Source: Paenibacillus qinlingensis (GTDB taxonomy: Bacteria; Bacillota; Bacilli; Paenibacillales; NBRC-103111). From it: 64,000 nt of DNA. Position 1 is the first letter of the stretch; every line of letters starts with the position of its first letter. The stretch is from the NCBI RefSeq assembly GCF_013204845.1, contig NZ_JABMKY010000009.1, positions 186,001 through 250,000 on the forward strand. The letters are read 5' to 3'. A program made the translations under genes and the position numbers. Below are positions 17,828-26,774 of the stretch, piece after piece. The notes under the pieces were generated by a model, which worked only from the letters and a program-made list of their open reading frames with translations, did not search any database and was not told the origin of the DNA.

Positions 17828-19777
17828 CTATAACGGCTCCAAACGAATGGCATCCGCCATGACATAGCCGCTAGTCCCTGCACTATTGATCTGTACATAA
17901 TTGCCAGTGCCTGACGAGAAGTAATAATCCCCGAGCGGATACCACATTTTATGATAGGAGGTAATCCGCTGATTGACCGACACTGTCGAGGTCACACCAT
18001 TATGAAAGATCGTATAAGGTACGCTATTGGAACGATTGGAAGAGCCAATGAAGGTTGCGTAGACTCTGTACATGCCTGAGGTGGAAATGACAGGGCTATA
18101 GGTTGCCGTCTGACCAGTGCCGTTATTTACGAAGTTATAATCGCTGCCGTAAAATTTACCAGGATTACCGTTTCCTGAAGACCAGATACCTGTTTTGACT
18201 GCTCCAGCGCTTGTATTGTCTACGACGATATCGTTAGGTCCTACTGCATTTCGCAGAGCAGCATCTGGGGACATCGAAGGCCAGAACTCCAGGTCGTCCC
18301 ACAATATTTGCAACGCACCGCCGTGGTCTTTAACAAAGTTAGTCAACGTTCTGCTCGTGTATAATTTAAGCGGATGAAAATGCGTAAGCCCTTCTGGTGC
18401 TGGATTCTGTGGGTGATAGGTCCAGTTGGTCACATCGAACACTACCCGCTTTTCTCCGCCTTCAGGCGTAATGGCTAGATAGAATCTGCCTGAATTCGCA
18501 TCCCCTTGCTTGTAATACACTTCCATATTAAGCCAGACACCAGTTGGCACATTCCAGTCATTTCTTTCTTCCCATACTGTCACGAATTGGGTTGTATCAT
18601 CCTCACTTGAAGTCGGCGTTGTTTGACCTGAGATACGGAGTTTAAAAGGTTTACCTACTCCTAAATCTTTGGTCAAATTAAGGGACATTCGAAATGGGTA
18701 CTGTGCACCTGAGGTCCAGCTAGGCTGATTCCAGAACTCTGCCAAGGTAAACCAACCGTTAGGATCAACGCTTTGCTTCACTAGTTCGATATCGGGATGG
18801 AGATACATCCGGTATTTGTAGAACACTTCTGTTAGATTCGTATTATTCTTGAGTAGCGCTTGCACACGCCCCCGATCAGCTGATCCACCGGAATTTCCCA
18901 ACCAATACTGAAGCACTTTATTCCCACTCCCGCCAGGTGTTGGATCAGCTACGATCTTGGCGAATCTTGAAGTGGACGTGTCACCACCGGAATGCCCCTC
19001 AAAGACCAAGTCGCCAAATTTGGAATACCCGTTCAAATGTGTGGTCCAATCATTTGGTGCTGAAACCGAAGTATCTGTGCCTGTTATTCGCGTAATCGTA
19101 CCTGTGTCGGAGGGATCTGTCACTCCGACAGAACCTGCTTCAAAGCCAGAACGGAAAATGACCGGTCCTAATGGCTCGTTGACGGCAAGTGGCCCCGGAT
19201 CTACAGGATCAGGCACTGGCACCGCCAAGCGTATGGCATCTGCGATTACATAGCCATTCGCCCCAGCGACGTTGATCTGTATATAGCCGCTGCTCCCGGC
19301 AGTAAACGTATATTGCCCCAATGGATACCAGACTGCGCCGTTCTTTTCCTGGTTCACGGTTTGTGTAGCAACTCCTCCTTGATGGGAAACTTGAACGGTC
19401 ACATTGTCCGCACGATTGGAAGAGGAGCTGAACACCATGAACACTTCATAAACGCCAGTTTGGGGTACACTGGGCGTATATTTAATGGTTTGCACCTGTC
19501 CTGTACCCCCGTTAACGAACTCGTAATTGCTCCCAAAATACTTGCCAGGATTACTGGTGCCTGTGCTCCATGTCCCCGTCCTAGTAACGGCCGTATCCGT
19601 ATTGTCCACAACGATGTCATTTTCCCCCAATACATCACGAAGTGCCGCATCAGGCAGCGGATCGTCAGCCCATGTTTTCGCAGGAATAGCAACCCACAGA
19701 AGCAGAAAACTAATGAATGCCAGAACGATAAGCCTACCAACTTGAATGTGTTGCTTCTCACCTGTTATAATTTGCAT
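17828..19777 (-). CDS. Secreted jelly-roll protein flanked by two golvesin-like domains (possible polysaccharide lyase)
   Basis: Starting at the ATG at 19777 (MQIITGEK) gives 649 residues with a normal signal peptide; the longer frame to 19879 overlaps the previous gene. Golvesin-like modules lie at about 46-185 and 510-649, each with ENDIVVDN or PNDIVVDN and ending GYVIADAIRL or GYVMADAIRL. Between them (about 200-500) is a beta-jelly-roll with FRSGFEAG and a closing LQILWDDLEFW. That layout recalls the heparin lyase I / PL20-like polysaccharide lyase fold, but I cannot identify catalytic residues with confidence. It sits directly upstream of the heparinase-like gene and probably acts on the same polymer outside the cell. 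Confidence 0.75.
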   Translation of the reverse strand: MQIITGEKQHIQVGRLIVLAFISFLLLWVAIPAKTWADDPLPDAALRDVLGENDIVVDNTDTAVTRTGTWSTGTSNPGKYFGSNYEFVNGGTGQVQTIKYTPSVPQTGVYEVFMVFSSSSNRADNVTVQVSHQGGVATQTVNQEKNGAVWYPLGQYTFTAGSSGYIQINVAGANGYVIADAIRLAVPVPDPVDPGPLAVNEPLGPVIFRSGFEAGSVGVTDPSDTGTITRITGTDTSVSAPNDWTTHLNGYSKFGDLVFEGHSGGDTSTSRFAKIVADPTPGGSGNKVLQYWLGNSGGSADRGRVQALLKNNTNLTEVFYKYRMYLHPDIELVKQSVDPNGWFTLAEFWNQPSWTSGAQYPFRMSLNLTKDLGVGKPFKLRISGQTTPTSSEDDTTQFVTVWEERNDWNVPTGVWLNMEVYYKQGDANSGRFYLAITPEGGEKRVVFDVTNWTYHPQNPAPEGLTHFHPLKLYTSRTLTNFVKDHGGALQILWDDLEFWPSMSPDAALRNAVGPNDIVVDNTSAGAVKTGIWSSGNGNPGKFYGSDYNFVNNGTGQTATYSPVISTSGMYRVYATFIGSSNRSNSVPYTIFHNGVTSTVSVNQRITSYHKMWYPLGDYYFSSGTGNYVQINSAGTSGYVMADAIRLEPL

Positions 19778-19847
19778 CCTACATTCCCTTCCTTTTCCAT
19801 AGAATGAATGCCCAGTCACTTCTACCTTCCGTATGCTGCTCCAATCC

Positions 19848-21719
19848 TTACTGTGCCCAAAGCAGAAGCTTGCGCTCAACTACCGATCCAATATTCTCGG
19901 CTATTGAATAGAGATAAGTACCGATCGGTTTATGCGTAATTCGTTCGATATACTCACCGTTGCCAACCGCTTGCTTCAAAGCTGCCCCTATCACCTCCTG
20001 CAAAGTAGTATGATGCTCCCCGATGTAGATCAATGCCATGATGGAATGAGAAAAAAATTGAAAATATACCTCATTGTATTTATTTTGCCGTGCTTTATCC
20101 CCGCCGTCCTCCATTTGATAGAGTGGCCTTTCCATTTCTTCCGGATCTGTGATGAGGTGGATCAGTTCCTGCACAACGTCCTTATCATGCATTCTTCCTA
20201 AAAGGTAAATAGCCATATAACCACGCAGTTGGTTGTTTTTCCTGCAGTCTTGGAGCATGAGCGCATCTCGCTCCCTCATCATTTCCCTAAGCATAGGAAG
20301 GCAAGCCTCATCATCCATTAACGCTAGAGCAAAAGCGCTATGTTTACGAAGCTTCTCATCTTCCTCCTGTATCCATGTCTTCAACGATTCGCGAATCGTT
20401 TCACCCAGCCTGCTTGAAGACCATATTGCTACCCCCGGCTGAATGCCGGACAAGCCCTGCCGAATCTCTGCAGGATTCGTTAACCATGCAATTGGCTGTG
20501 CTGGTTTCCGATCCCCCGGATAAGCAAATTGATAGCCTTTATTGTTCGCAGGGTTAAAGCAGCCCGTTTCAGCAAGATGCGCTATCAACTCCTCATAGGA
20601 GATCTCCTTGATTGCTGTTCCTTTGGTAATCGCGATCCACGCTGCTGTTGCCGCCGCTTCCCCAGATTTCTGCATATCACGATTCATCCTGACACATGTA
20701 GATAAATCATGGTCGACCGCCAGACAACGCCCTGCAGCAAGCAGCCCCTCATACCCCTTTGGAATCATAGCTCCGAGCGGAATGGGAACGGTTACATTTA
20801 CAGCGCCTAGATTACTTGCAACGAACCAATCCTTCAGTAACTGACTTTCGAAAGCGTTGTCACGTCCATGCTTATCAATATCTGCATACGCATAAAATAC
20901 CGGCTTATTAGAGGTCTCATCAGCGAAGAAATGTTGAAGTGTCACGTTCTCCTCGCCTTTGATTAAACGCCCTTCCCTGATTCCAAGCAATGGAGCCAAG
21001 TGCAGTAGTCGGTTCTCATCCGAATACGTATCCTCCAGATGCTGCGCATGTGCGAATATGAGCGCTTCGGATAATTCATTCCCATCCGTTTGGTTCGTAC
21101 AACCTGAATCGAAATTTCGCCAACTCACTTTGTTGCCCGCAGCAAATACCTTTACGCTCGTGAACGGCTGCGTCTTGCCATCTAATGTCCTGCCGTAATG
21201 AAAATCGCAGCCAGCGAGATGACATACCTCTGCATCTCCTGTGCAATCGATTAATACCTTACAGCTAGCCGATTGGATGCCATGCGGCCCGACCCAACTT
21301 GCACCTTTCACCTGTTGCCCATCCATGTAAACGCCTGTTATCGCAGATTCGAAAGCAAGCTCTGCACCGTGCTGTATCGCTTCCTGCTCCAACACATATT
21401 TCTTCGCTTCTACGTTGTAAGCGCTCGACTTCGTGTAGACAGTATCGACTAGCGCCACTACTTTTTGATCTATCTGCTCGTATAATCCACCTGAAGAACC
21501 GAAGTAGTAGCCGTTAACTGATCCAGCCGTTCCCATCCCACCCATGCAATTCATTCGTTCAATACCAAGAACTTTCAGCCCCTTGCTGGCTGCCATTATT
21601 AATGCAATGGCGCCTGATGTACCAAGCCCGGCTACAATCACGTCGTATTGTTGAGCTAGTTCAATGTCACCGACTTCTACAGTGACAATTTCTCCGTTCA
21701 CTTTTTGAGATAATAGCAA
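19848..21719 (-). CDS. FAD-dependent oxidoreductase (PF12831-like) with HEAT-like C-terminus
   Basis: A 623-residue flavoprotein without a signal peptide. The FAD-binding Rossmann motif is near residue 26 (DVIVAGLGTSGAIA), with an ERMNCMGGMGTAG segment typical of PF12831 and a second signature in VLIDCTGDAEVCHLAG. Residues about 430-580 look like HEAT-type helical repeats (HSAFALALMDDEAC and GYMAIYLLGRMHDKD). The start is inferred as TTG at 21719, because AAAGGAGG lies seven bases upstream inside the end of the preceding gene. The longer frame to 21848 would overlap that gene by over 120 bp. One base separates the two genes, so they are translationally coupled. Substrate and reaction are unknown. 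Confidence 0.85.
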   Translation of the reverse strand: MLLSQKVNGEIVTVEVGDIELAQQYDVIVAGLGTSGAIALIMAASKGLKVLGIERMNCMGGMGTAGSVNGYYFGSSGGLYEQIDQKVVALVDTVYTKSSAYNVEAKKYVLEQEAIQHGAELAFESAITGVYMDGQQVKGASWVGPHGIQSASCKVLIDCTGDAEVCHLAGCDFHYGRTLDGKTQPFTSVKVFAAGNKVSWRNFDSGCTNQTDGNELSEALIFAHAQHLEDTYSDENRLLHLAPLLGIREGRLIKGEENVTLQHFFADETSNKPVFYAYADIDKHGRDNAFESQLLKDWFVASNLGAVNVTVPIPLGAMIPKGYEGLLAAGRCLAVDHDLSTCVRMNRDMQKSGEAAATAAWIAITKGTAIKEISYEELIAHLAETGCFNPANNKGYQFAYPGDRKPAQPIAWLTNPAEIRQGLSGIQPGVAIWSSSRLGETIRESLKTWIQEEDEKLRKHSAFALALMDDEACLPMLREMMRERDALMLQDCRKNNQLRGYMAIYLLGRMHDKDVVQELIHLITDPEEMERPLYQMEDGGDKARQNKYNEVYFQFFSHSIMALIYIGEHHTTLQEVIGAALKQAVGNGEYIERITHKPIGTYLYSIAENIGSVVERKLLLWAQ

Positions 21720-21720
21720 T

Positions 21721-22524
21721 TTAATACCTCCTTTCAAATCGCAAACCTGCTTCAAACGCTTCCAGCGGATTTCTATAGGCAGCCGACGGCAGAGAGAACC
21801 AATTAGGCTCGATCTCATTACTTGTTTCAAGTTCGATTTGCAGCTCAAAGAAGCCAGCTACCGATGAAATCGTCCAGCTTTCCCACTGCTTCGGTCTGCC
21901 CGCCCACAATTGATGCAGCCTATGCCGTGCAGTAGGCCAATCGTCTTCCACTTCTAGGGGAACTTTCACAACAATCTCACCTTTTAATTTACCTTTGGTT
22001 AATAATAAGTGACTTTCCGCGCCAGCCGAAGGCTCTGGATCGTCCTCGCCACAGTTCAACATCGCATTGAGGCACTTGGACTTTATCATGTGTGCTGGTG
22101 CGTACTCTGGCCTCGTATCTATGATTCGGTCTGTTCTGTAGCTGCTAAACCCCGAAGCATTATAAATCGTGACCTCATAGCCAGCCCCTGACTGGCGGAT
22201 ATCAGCTACATCTGTATGCAAGAGGATCGGAAGCGAATCGCAGCCTATTTTCTTATAAAGTACCGGCGCAATGGCGGGAATATGTACCCTGCCCTCTTCG
22301 GACAATATCCCTCGCTCCATCAGCTCGTTCTTCAACTTCGCTCCCTCTTCGGAAAGTAAAGTTGCATGCCAAGCTTCACCAAGGTTATAGCTGTTAATAA
22401 ATTCATAACCGACAAGATCGGATCTTTCAATAAGAAGTGCTTCCTTCCCACAGGCATAGGATGCGCCCAAACCGGCAAACGTCGCTCCCAAAATAATCGT
22501 CGGGTAATATCTGTTGTTCGACAT
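21721..22524 (-). CDS. Small FAD/NAD-binding protein coupled to the downstream oxidoreductase
   Basis: A 267-residue protein that opens with a dinucleotide-binding fold (TIILGATFAGLGASYACG) and has a second short segment, RIIDTRPEY, consistent with a flavoprotein of the same broad class as its neighbour. At 267 residues it is about half the size of a full PF12831 enzyme. The last codons (GAA AGG AGG TAT TAA) form the ribosome site for the downstream gene, which implies fixed-ratio synthesis. It may be a partner subunit or an independent small reductase. I do not recognise a specific function. Confidence 0.7.
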   Translation of the reverse strand: MSNNRYYPTIILGATFAGLGASYACGKEALLIERSDLVGYEFINSYNLGEAWHATLLSEEGAKLKNELMERGILSEEGRVHIPAIAPVLYKKIGCDSLPILLHTDVADIRQSGAGYEVTIYNASGFSSYRTDRIIDTRPEYAPAHMIKSKCLNAMLNCGEDDPEPSAGAESHLLLTKGKLKGEIVVKVPLEVEDDWPTARHRLHQLWAGRPKQWESWTISSVAGFFELQIELETSNEIEPNWFSLPSAAYRNPLEAFEAGLRFERRY

Positions 22525-22545
22525 TATCGAATCACCTCAATTTAT

Positions 22546-24879
22546 CTAATTACTCTTTCCTTCCCGGTAAACACTCGGCGTCACGCCTTCGTACTTTTTG
22601 AACAGTCGAATAAACGTACTGATACTATAAAATCCAACTATTTCGCTGACATCGCGTATAAAAATATGTGGCTGTTGCAATAATGTCTTGGATTGTTCCA
22701 CGCGATATTTATTCAGATAATCCGTCAGATTGTCGCCTACCTGCTCTTTGAAATAGCGTGATAGATAAGAAGGATGTACACTAAAATACTCAGCAATGGT
22801 GCTGATGTTAAGATCTTGGCTCTGGTAGTTTTCACTAATGTGGGCTAAGACACTTTCCTTCAAACGTATTTTTTTGTTACTTTTCTTACGTTCATCTACA
22901 TACCCGCACACTTTATGCAAAAACTGAGTCATCCGTTCTCTCATCGAAGCTACTGTACTGCCGCTCATCAGCTCACGAATCGCTTGTAAATTCTCTTCGT
23001 ACAGCTCAGAGCGATCCATATTGGTTTCCATCGCCGCTTTCATCATCGTGCTGCACATATCAAACATGAGACATCGGATCATATCGACGGAAATGTTGTC
23101 CCCCGCTAGATTGCTATCAATGATTTCATCTAGCATCGCAGTTGCTCCGAGAAAGTCCCCAGCATTCACATTATTGATCAACTTCTGCTCCATCTCCATC
23201 GAATAGTCGTAGGAAGGCTTTTGCTGTTGAAGCTTGTTATGCCAAATAATGGACTGAACACCTAGCAGCATGCGGTACTCCATCGCTTCCAAAGCTTCTA
23301 GATAGGCGACCGGAAGCTCCGCAGATGACCTATGGATGGAACTGACTGAGATGGTAAACAAAATATGAAAGCGATTTCCGATAAATCGTTGCGCTTCTTC
23401 GGTCAAAATCTTCAGATCCTCCAACGCTGATTCTGTTGACGTGTCTTGCTGGAAATTCACAATACATGCTAGCATTTCATCAACTTCTGTCATCCAACCC
23501 TGATGCTTCTGGGCGGCAAGCTCTTCAACGATATTGGACATAATATGATGGACGAATTCTCTTTTTTTCTCAGCATCCTGTTCGTCTTGACGGAAGAAGC
23601 CGCTGTAATCTTCTAAATAAAACAAGACGATAGCAAACTTGTCGGAATGCAATTTGATTCCATGCTCTGGCAATACTTCCGCGATAGGAAAACCATTTTC
23701 AACCCGGCCTTTCAGAAGACGTGTAAGTAAATTCGAACGAAGTGTCTTGTTCTGCTTCTCTAATGTCCGATTCATTAATGTGTAGCGATCCAGCGCGTTG
23801 TCGAGCACTTCTTCCAAATAGTCATATTCATTCGCTTCCGCATTGTTTAATAAGTTTAATTCGCTTCGTTCTGCAACATTGCGAACTAATCTGCGTAGTG
23901 GCGAATAATTCTTCCTCGCAAGCAAGACCGCGATAATAAATCCAATAACAGCAGCAACTGCAAGCATCAGAACCGTCATGTTCCAGACATATTCTGCCTT
24001 CTCACTATATAAGCGTGCTGGCAGCACATATACATACTTCCAGTTATTCCGGCCCGATTCAATATAGGATAGGATGACTTCTTCCCCATCCCACATGGCG
24101 GAGGTTTTAAGAATACGCTGTTCCCCTTCACCGCGCGGAATATCAAATATGCGTTCCCTGTGACCTTCCGCTTCGGATGAAGCCAACAATTTATTGTCGG
24201 CATCTAGGATATACACATTTCCCTGATTGTACGATTGAATGTTACTTATAGCGGACATCAGCTGTTCTTCGTTCAACTCAATCGCTAGCGTTGCAAGAGG
24301 CATACTTCCAAGTTGGAGTGGCAGTGATTGCGTTTGCATGATTGTGCCTTTTCGCTCTCCGCCAAACTCACGAAGTGTGGAGAAGGAACCTTTGTGCATT
24401 TGCATCAAATAGCCTTTCCATTGCTCTAACGACACCCCTATTGGATTGAGATGCTGTTGAACAAACATGTCCGTTTCATAATAGGAACTATCGGTTAAGA
24501 CAAAATCTCCCTCATGAAAGTATATATAGAAACCACTCACATATCGTTTTGTAATATTATAAGCTTTGAATTCCGCGAGCAACTGAACAATAGAGATGCG
24601 TTCTGCGGTCCCAATCTCTTTTTGACTACGAATTAAAGAGCTCACTTTCGGATTGAGTGAGATCACCTCCGATAAGCGATAGGTATAATCGATGTAGTTG
24701 TCGATTTCCTGTTGAAGCTGAGAGAGTAAAGCGGAGTTCGCCTTGGAAATCTCGTCTTCAATGACCCGCTGCGTTTGCAGATGGGTTACCGCCATCACAA
24801 TAATTGGAATTAGAAGCACAATGGCATAAGACCACAACCACCTGCTCAGCATACCTTTCCATCTCCAATTAATCCTCAC
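22546..24879 (-). CDS. Membrane-bound AraC-family regulator
   Basis: A 777-residue one-component regulator. A first membrane helix at about 11-30 and a second at about 296-320 enclose an extracytoplasmic sensor region of Cache type. A cytoplasmic linker and a C-terminal AraC-type double helix-turn-helix (about 670-773, with ISTIAEYFSVHPSYLSRYF and SISTFIRLFKKYEGVTP) follow. The start codon is GTG with GGGAGTGG upstream. It lies inside locus B between the permeases and flavoproteins. It probably senses the imported sugar or its occupied binding protein and activates this operon. Confidence 0.88.
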   Translation of the reverse strand: MRINWRWKGMLSRWLWSYAIVLLIPIIVMAVTHLQTQRVIEDEISKANSALLSQLQQEIDNYIDYTYRLSEVISLNPKVSSLIRSQKEIGTAERISIVQLLAEFKAYNITKRYVSGFYIYFHEGDFVLTDSSYYETDMFVQQHLNPIGVSLEQWKGYLMQMHKGSFSTLREFGGERKGTIMQTQSLPLQLGSMPLATLAIELNEEQLMSAISNIQSYNQGNVYILDADNKLLASSEAEGHRERIFDIPRGEGEQRILKTSAMWDGEEVILSYIESGRNNWKYVYVLPARLYSEKAEYVWNMTVLMLAVAAVIGFIIAVLLARKNYSPLRRLVRNVAERSELNLLNNAEANEYDYLEEVLDNALDRYTLMNRTLEKQNKTLRSNLLTRLLKGRVENGFPIAEVLPEHGIKLHSDKFAIVLFYLEDYSGFFRQDEQDAEKKREFVHHIMSNIVEELAAQKHQGWMTEVDEMLACIVNFQQDTSTESALEDLKILTEEAQRFIGNRFHILFTISVSSIHRSSAELPVAYLEALEAMEYRMLLGVQSIIWHNKLQQQKPSYDYSMEMEQKLINNVNAGDFLGATAMLDEIIDSNLAGDNISVDMIRCLMFDMCSTMMKAAMETNMDRSELYEENLQAIRELMSGSTVASMRERMTQFLHKVCGYVDERKKSNKKIRLKESVLAHISENYQSQDLNISTIAEYFSVHPSYLSRYFKEQVGDNLTDYLNKYRVEQSKTLLQQPHIFIRDVSEIVGFYSISTFIRLFKKYEGVTPSVYREGKSN

Positions 24880-24906
24880 TCATCACCACTCCCATAGCCA
24901 GTTTGC

Positions 24907-25800
24907 CTACTCTTTAATCGACCCTATCATAACACCTTTTACGAAATATTTCTGTAAGAAGGGGTATACAAACAGAATCGGCAATGTGGCAATGACGATG
25001 GTTGCATATTTAATGCTTTCTCCTACGGCCTCTACATCCTCAATAGAAGAACTGCCCGACATGTAATTCGTATTGTTCTGAATTAAGATCTCACGAAGGA
25101 TCAATTGCAGAGGAAAGAGATCACGATCCCGCAGATAAATCATAGCCCCAAACCAAGAATTCCAGTGCCCTACGCCATAGAATAGAACCATCACCGCCAT
25201 CACAGGCAGAGAGAGCGGAATCACGATTCGAAATAGAATGGTGAAATCTTGTGCACCGTCCATCCGCGCTGATTCAATTAGACTATCGGGAATCGCACTG
25301 AATGATGTACGCAGGATAATCAAATTCCAGGTTGAGATGATGCCAGGAACGATTAGTGCAAGCAGATTATTGCCCATGTGCAACCAATTATTAACTAGCA
25401 AATACATTGGGATCAGACCACCAGAGAAAAACATCGTAAACACGATCATCAGCATGACATATCTACTCCAAGCAACCCCTTTGCGTGACAGTACATAAGC
25501 GCCAAGACTTGTCATGATCAGATTAAGTGCTGTTCCTAGCGAGACTAGAAATAAGGTATTCACATACCCACCTACGACATTAGGGTTCTTGAAAACCATC
25601 CCATATGCTGCCAAAGTAAAGCCTTTGGGACTCAGCAGTACACCGGTATGCGAGAGCAGCTGTCTAGAGTCGCTGACTGATGAGAATAAGACATATATAA
25701 ACGGATACAAAGTAATCACAATCATGAAAACCATAAACAGCGTATTGACTGTTTGGAAGGCAGCTCCTCCCACGTTTCTACGAATTGTGCCGGTTACCAT
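24907..25800 (-). CDS. ABC sugar permease, LplC/YtcP type (locus B)
   Basis: A 297-residue permease with six membrane segments, an EAA loop containing IESARMDGAQDF and the characteristic ending GVMIGSIKE. Its ATG overlaps the last seven bases of the preceding permease gene, which indicates translational coupling and a heterodimeric channel. The C-terminal region mentions no unusual features. The downstream gene is the AraC regulator, 27 bp away. Confidence 0.92.
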   Translation of the reverse strand: MVTGTIRRNVGGAAFQTVNTLFMVFMIVITLYPFIYVLFSSVSDSRQLLSHTGVLLSPKGFTLAAYGMVFKNPNVVGGYVNTLFLVSLGTALNLIMTSLGAYVLSRKGVAWSRYVMLMIVFTMFFSGGLIPMYLLVNNWLHMGNNLLALIVPGIISTWNLIILRTSFSAIPDSLIESARMDGAQDFTILFRIVIPLSLPVMAVMVLFYGVGHWNSWFGAMIYLRDRDLFPLQLILREILIQNNTNYMSGSSSIEDVEAVGESIKYATIVIATLPILFVYPFLQKYFVKGVMIGSIKE

Positions 25801-26699
25801 AAGCTGTTCTCACTCACCTTTTTACTGATTCGGTTAGCCATGATCAGCAGGATAAAGTTAACTGCCGCTTGAAATAACCCAACAGCAGTTGCATAACTAA
25901 ATTCGAAGGACCCCTCAAGGCCTTTCCGATACACGAAGGTGCTAATCATATCAGCGGTTTCATACGTATTCGGATTATACAGCAGAATGATCTTCTCGAA
26001 TCCTACGTCCAGCATGTGACCAATTTTCAAGATGAACAAAATGACGATAATGGGTAGGATCCCAGGCAAAGTAATGTGCAGCGTTTGCTTCCATCGATTA
26101 GCCCCGTCTATACGCGAAGCCTCGTAGAGATCAGGATTAATACCTGTAATGGCAGCTAAATACACGATGGAGCCCCAACCTACGCCCTGCCAAATATCCG
26201 AAACAATATAAATACTGCGGAAATATTGCGGATGTGCGAGTAGTACCTGTCGTTCCATTCCCAGCCATACAAGGAAATCGGTAATGAACCCTTCCCTAGC
26301 TAAGAACTGAGTAATCATCCCACACACGACAATCATGGAGATAAAGTGAGGAAGATAGGTTATCGTCTGAACAATCTTCTTAAATCTCTGACCGACAATC
26401 TCATTGATGAGGAGTGCAAAAATAATCGGAGCTGGAAATGAGATCAACAGCATGTAGACATTGAGGAGCAGGGTATTTCGAATCAGTCTCCAAAAATAAT
26501 AGCTTTGAAAAAAGCTGGTAAAATGATCGAAACCTACCCAAGGACTGTGTAAGAACCCATCAGCGATTCGATAGTTCTTGAAAGCGATTATTGCCCCATA
26601 CATGGGCACGTAATGAAAAATCAAATAGTACAGGATAACCGGAAAAATCATGTAGTACAAATATCTATGTTTTCGGAAATCCCTAGATAGCGCTTTCAT
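25794..26699 (-). CDS. ABC sugar permease, LplB type (locus B)
   Basis: About 301 residues, six membrane segments and the EAA loop YEASRIDGANRWKQT. The start at 26699 (MKALSRDF) is six bases after AGGAGG; an ATG two codons earlier touches the ribosome site and an ORF to 26756 has no site. It ends ENSLW and overlaps the next permease. The upstream neighbour is the binding lipoprotein, so this forms a complete importer apart from the ATPase. Confidence 0.92.
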   Translation of the reverse strand: MKALSRDFRKHRYLYYMIFPVILYYLIFHYVPMYGAIIAFKNYRIADGFLHSPWVGFDHFTSFFQSYYFWRLIRNTLLLNVYMLLISFPAPIIFALLINEIVGQRFKKIVQTITYLPHFISMIVVCGMITQFLAREGFITDFLVWLGMERQVLLAHPQYFRSIYIVSDIWQGVGWGSIVYLAAITGINPDLYEASRIDGANRWKQTLHITLPGILPIIVILFILKIGHMLDVGFEKIILLYNPNTYETADMISTFVYRKGLEGSFEFSYATAVGLFQAAVNFILLIMANRISKKVSENSLW

Positions 26700-26774
26700 T
26701 TTCATCCTCCTATCCACTGGTTTAACCGGAGGGCACCTCTCTATTTGATGCCCCATATATTTTTTGAAAGGTAC

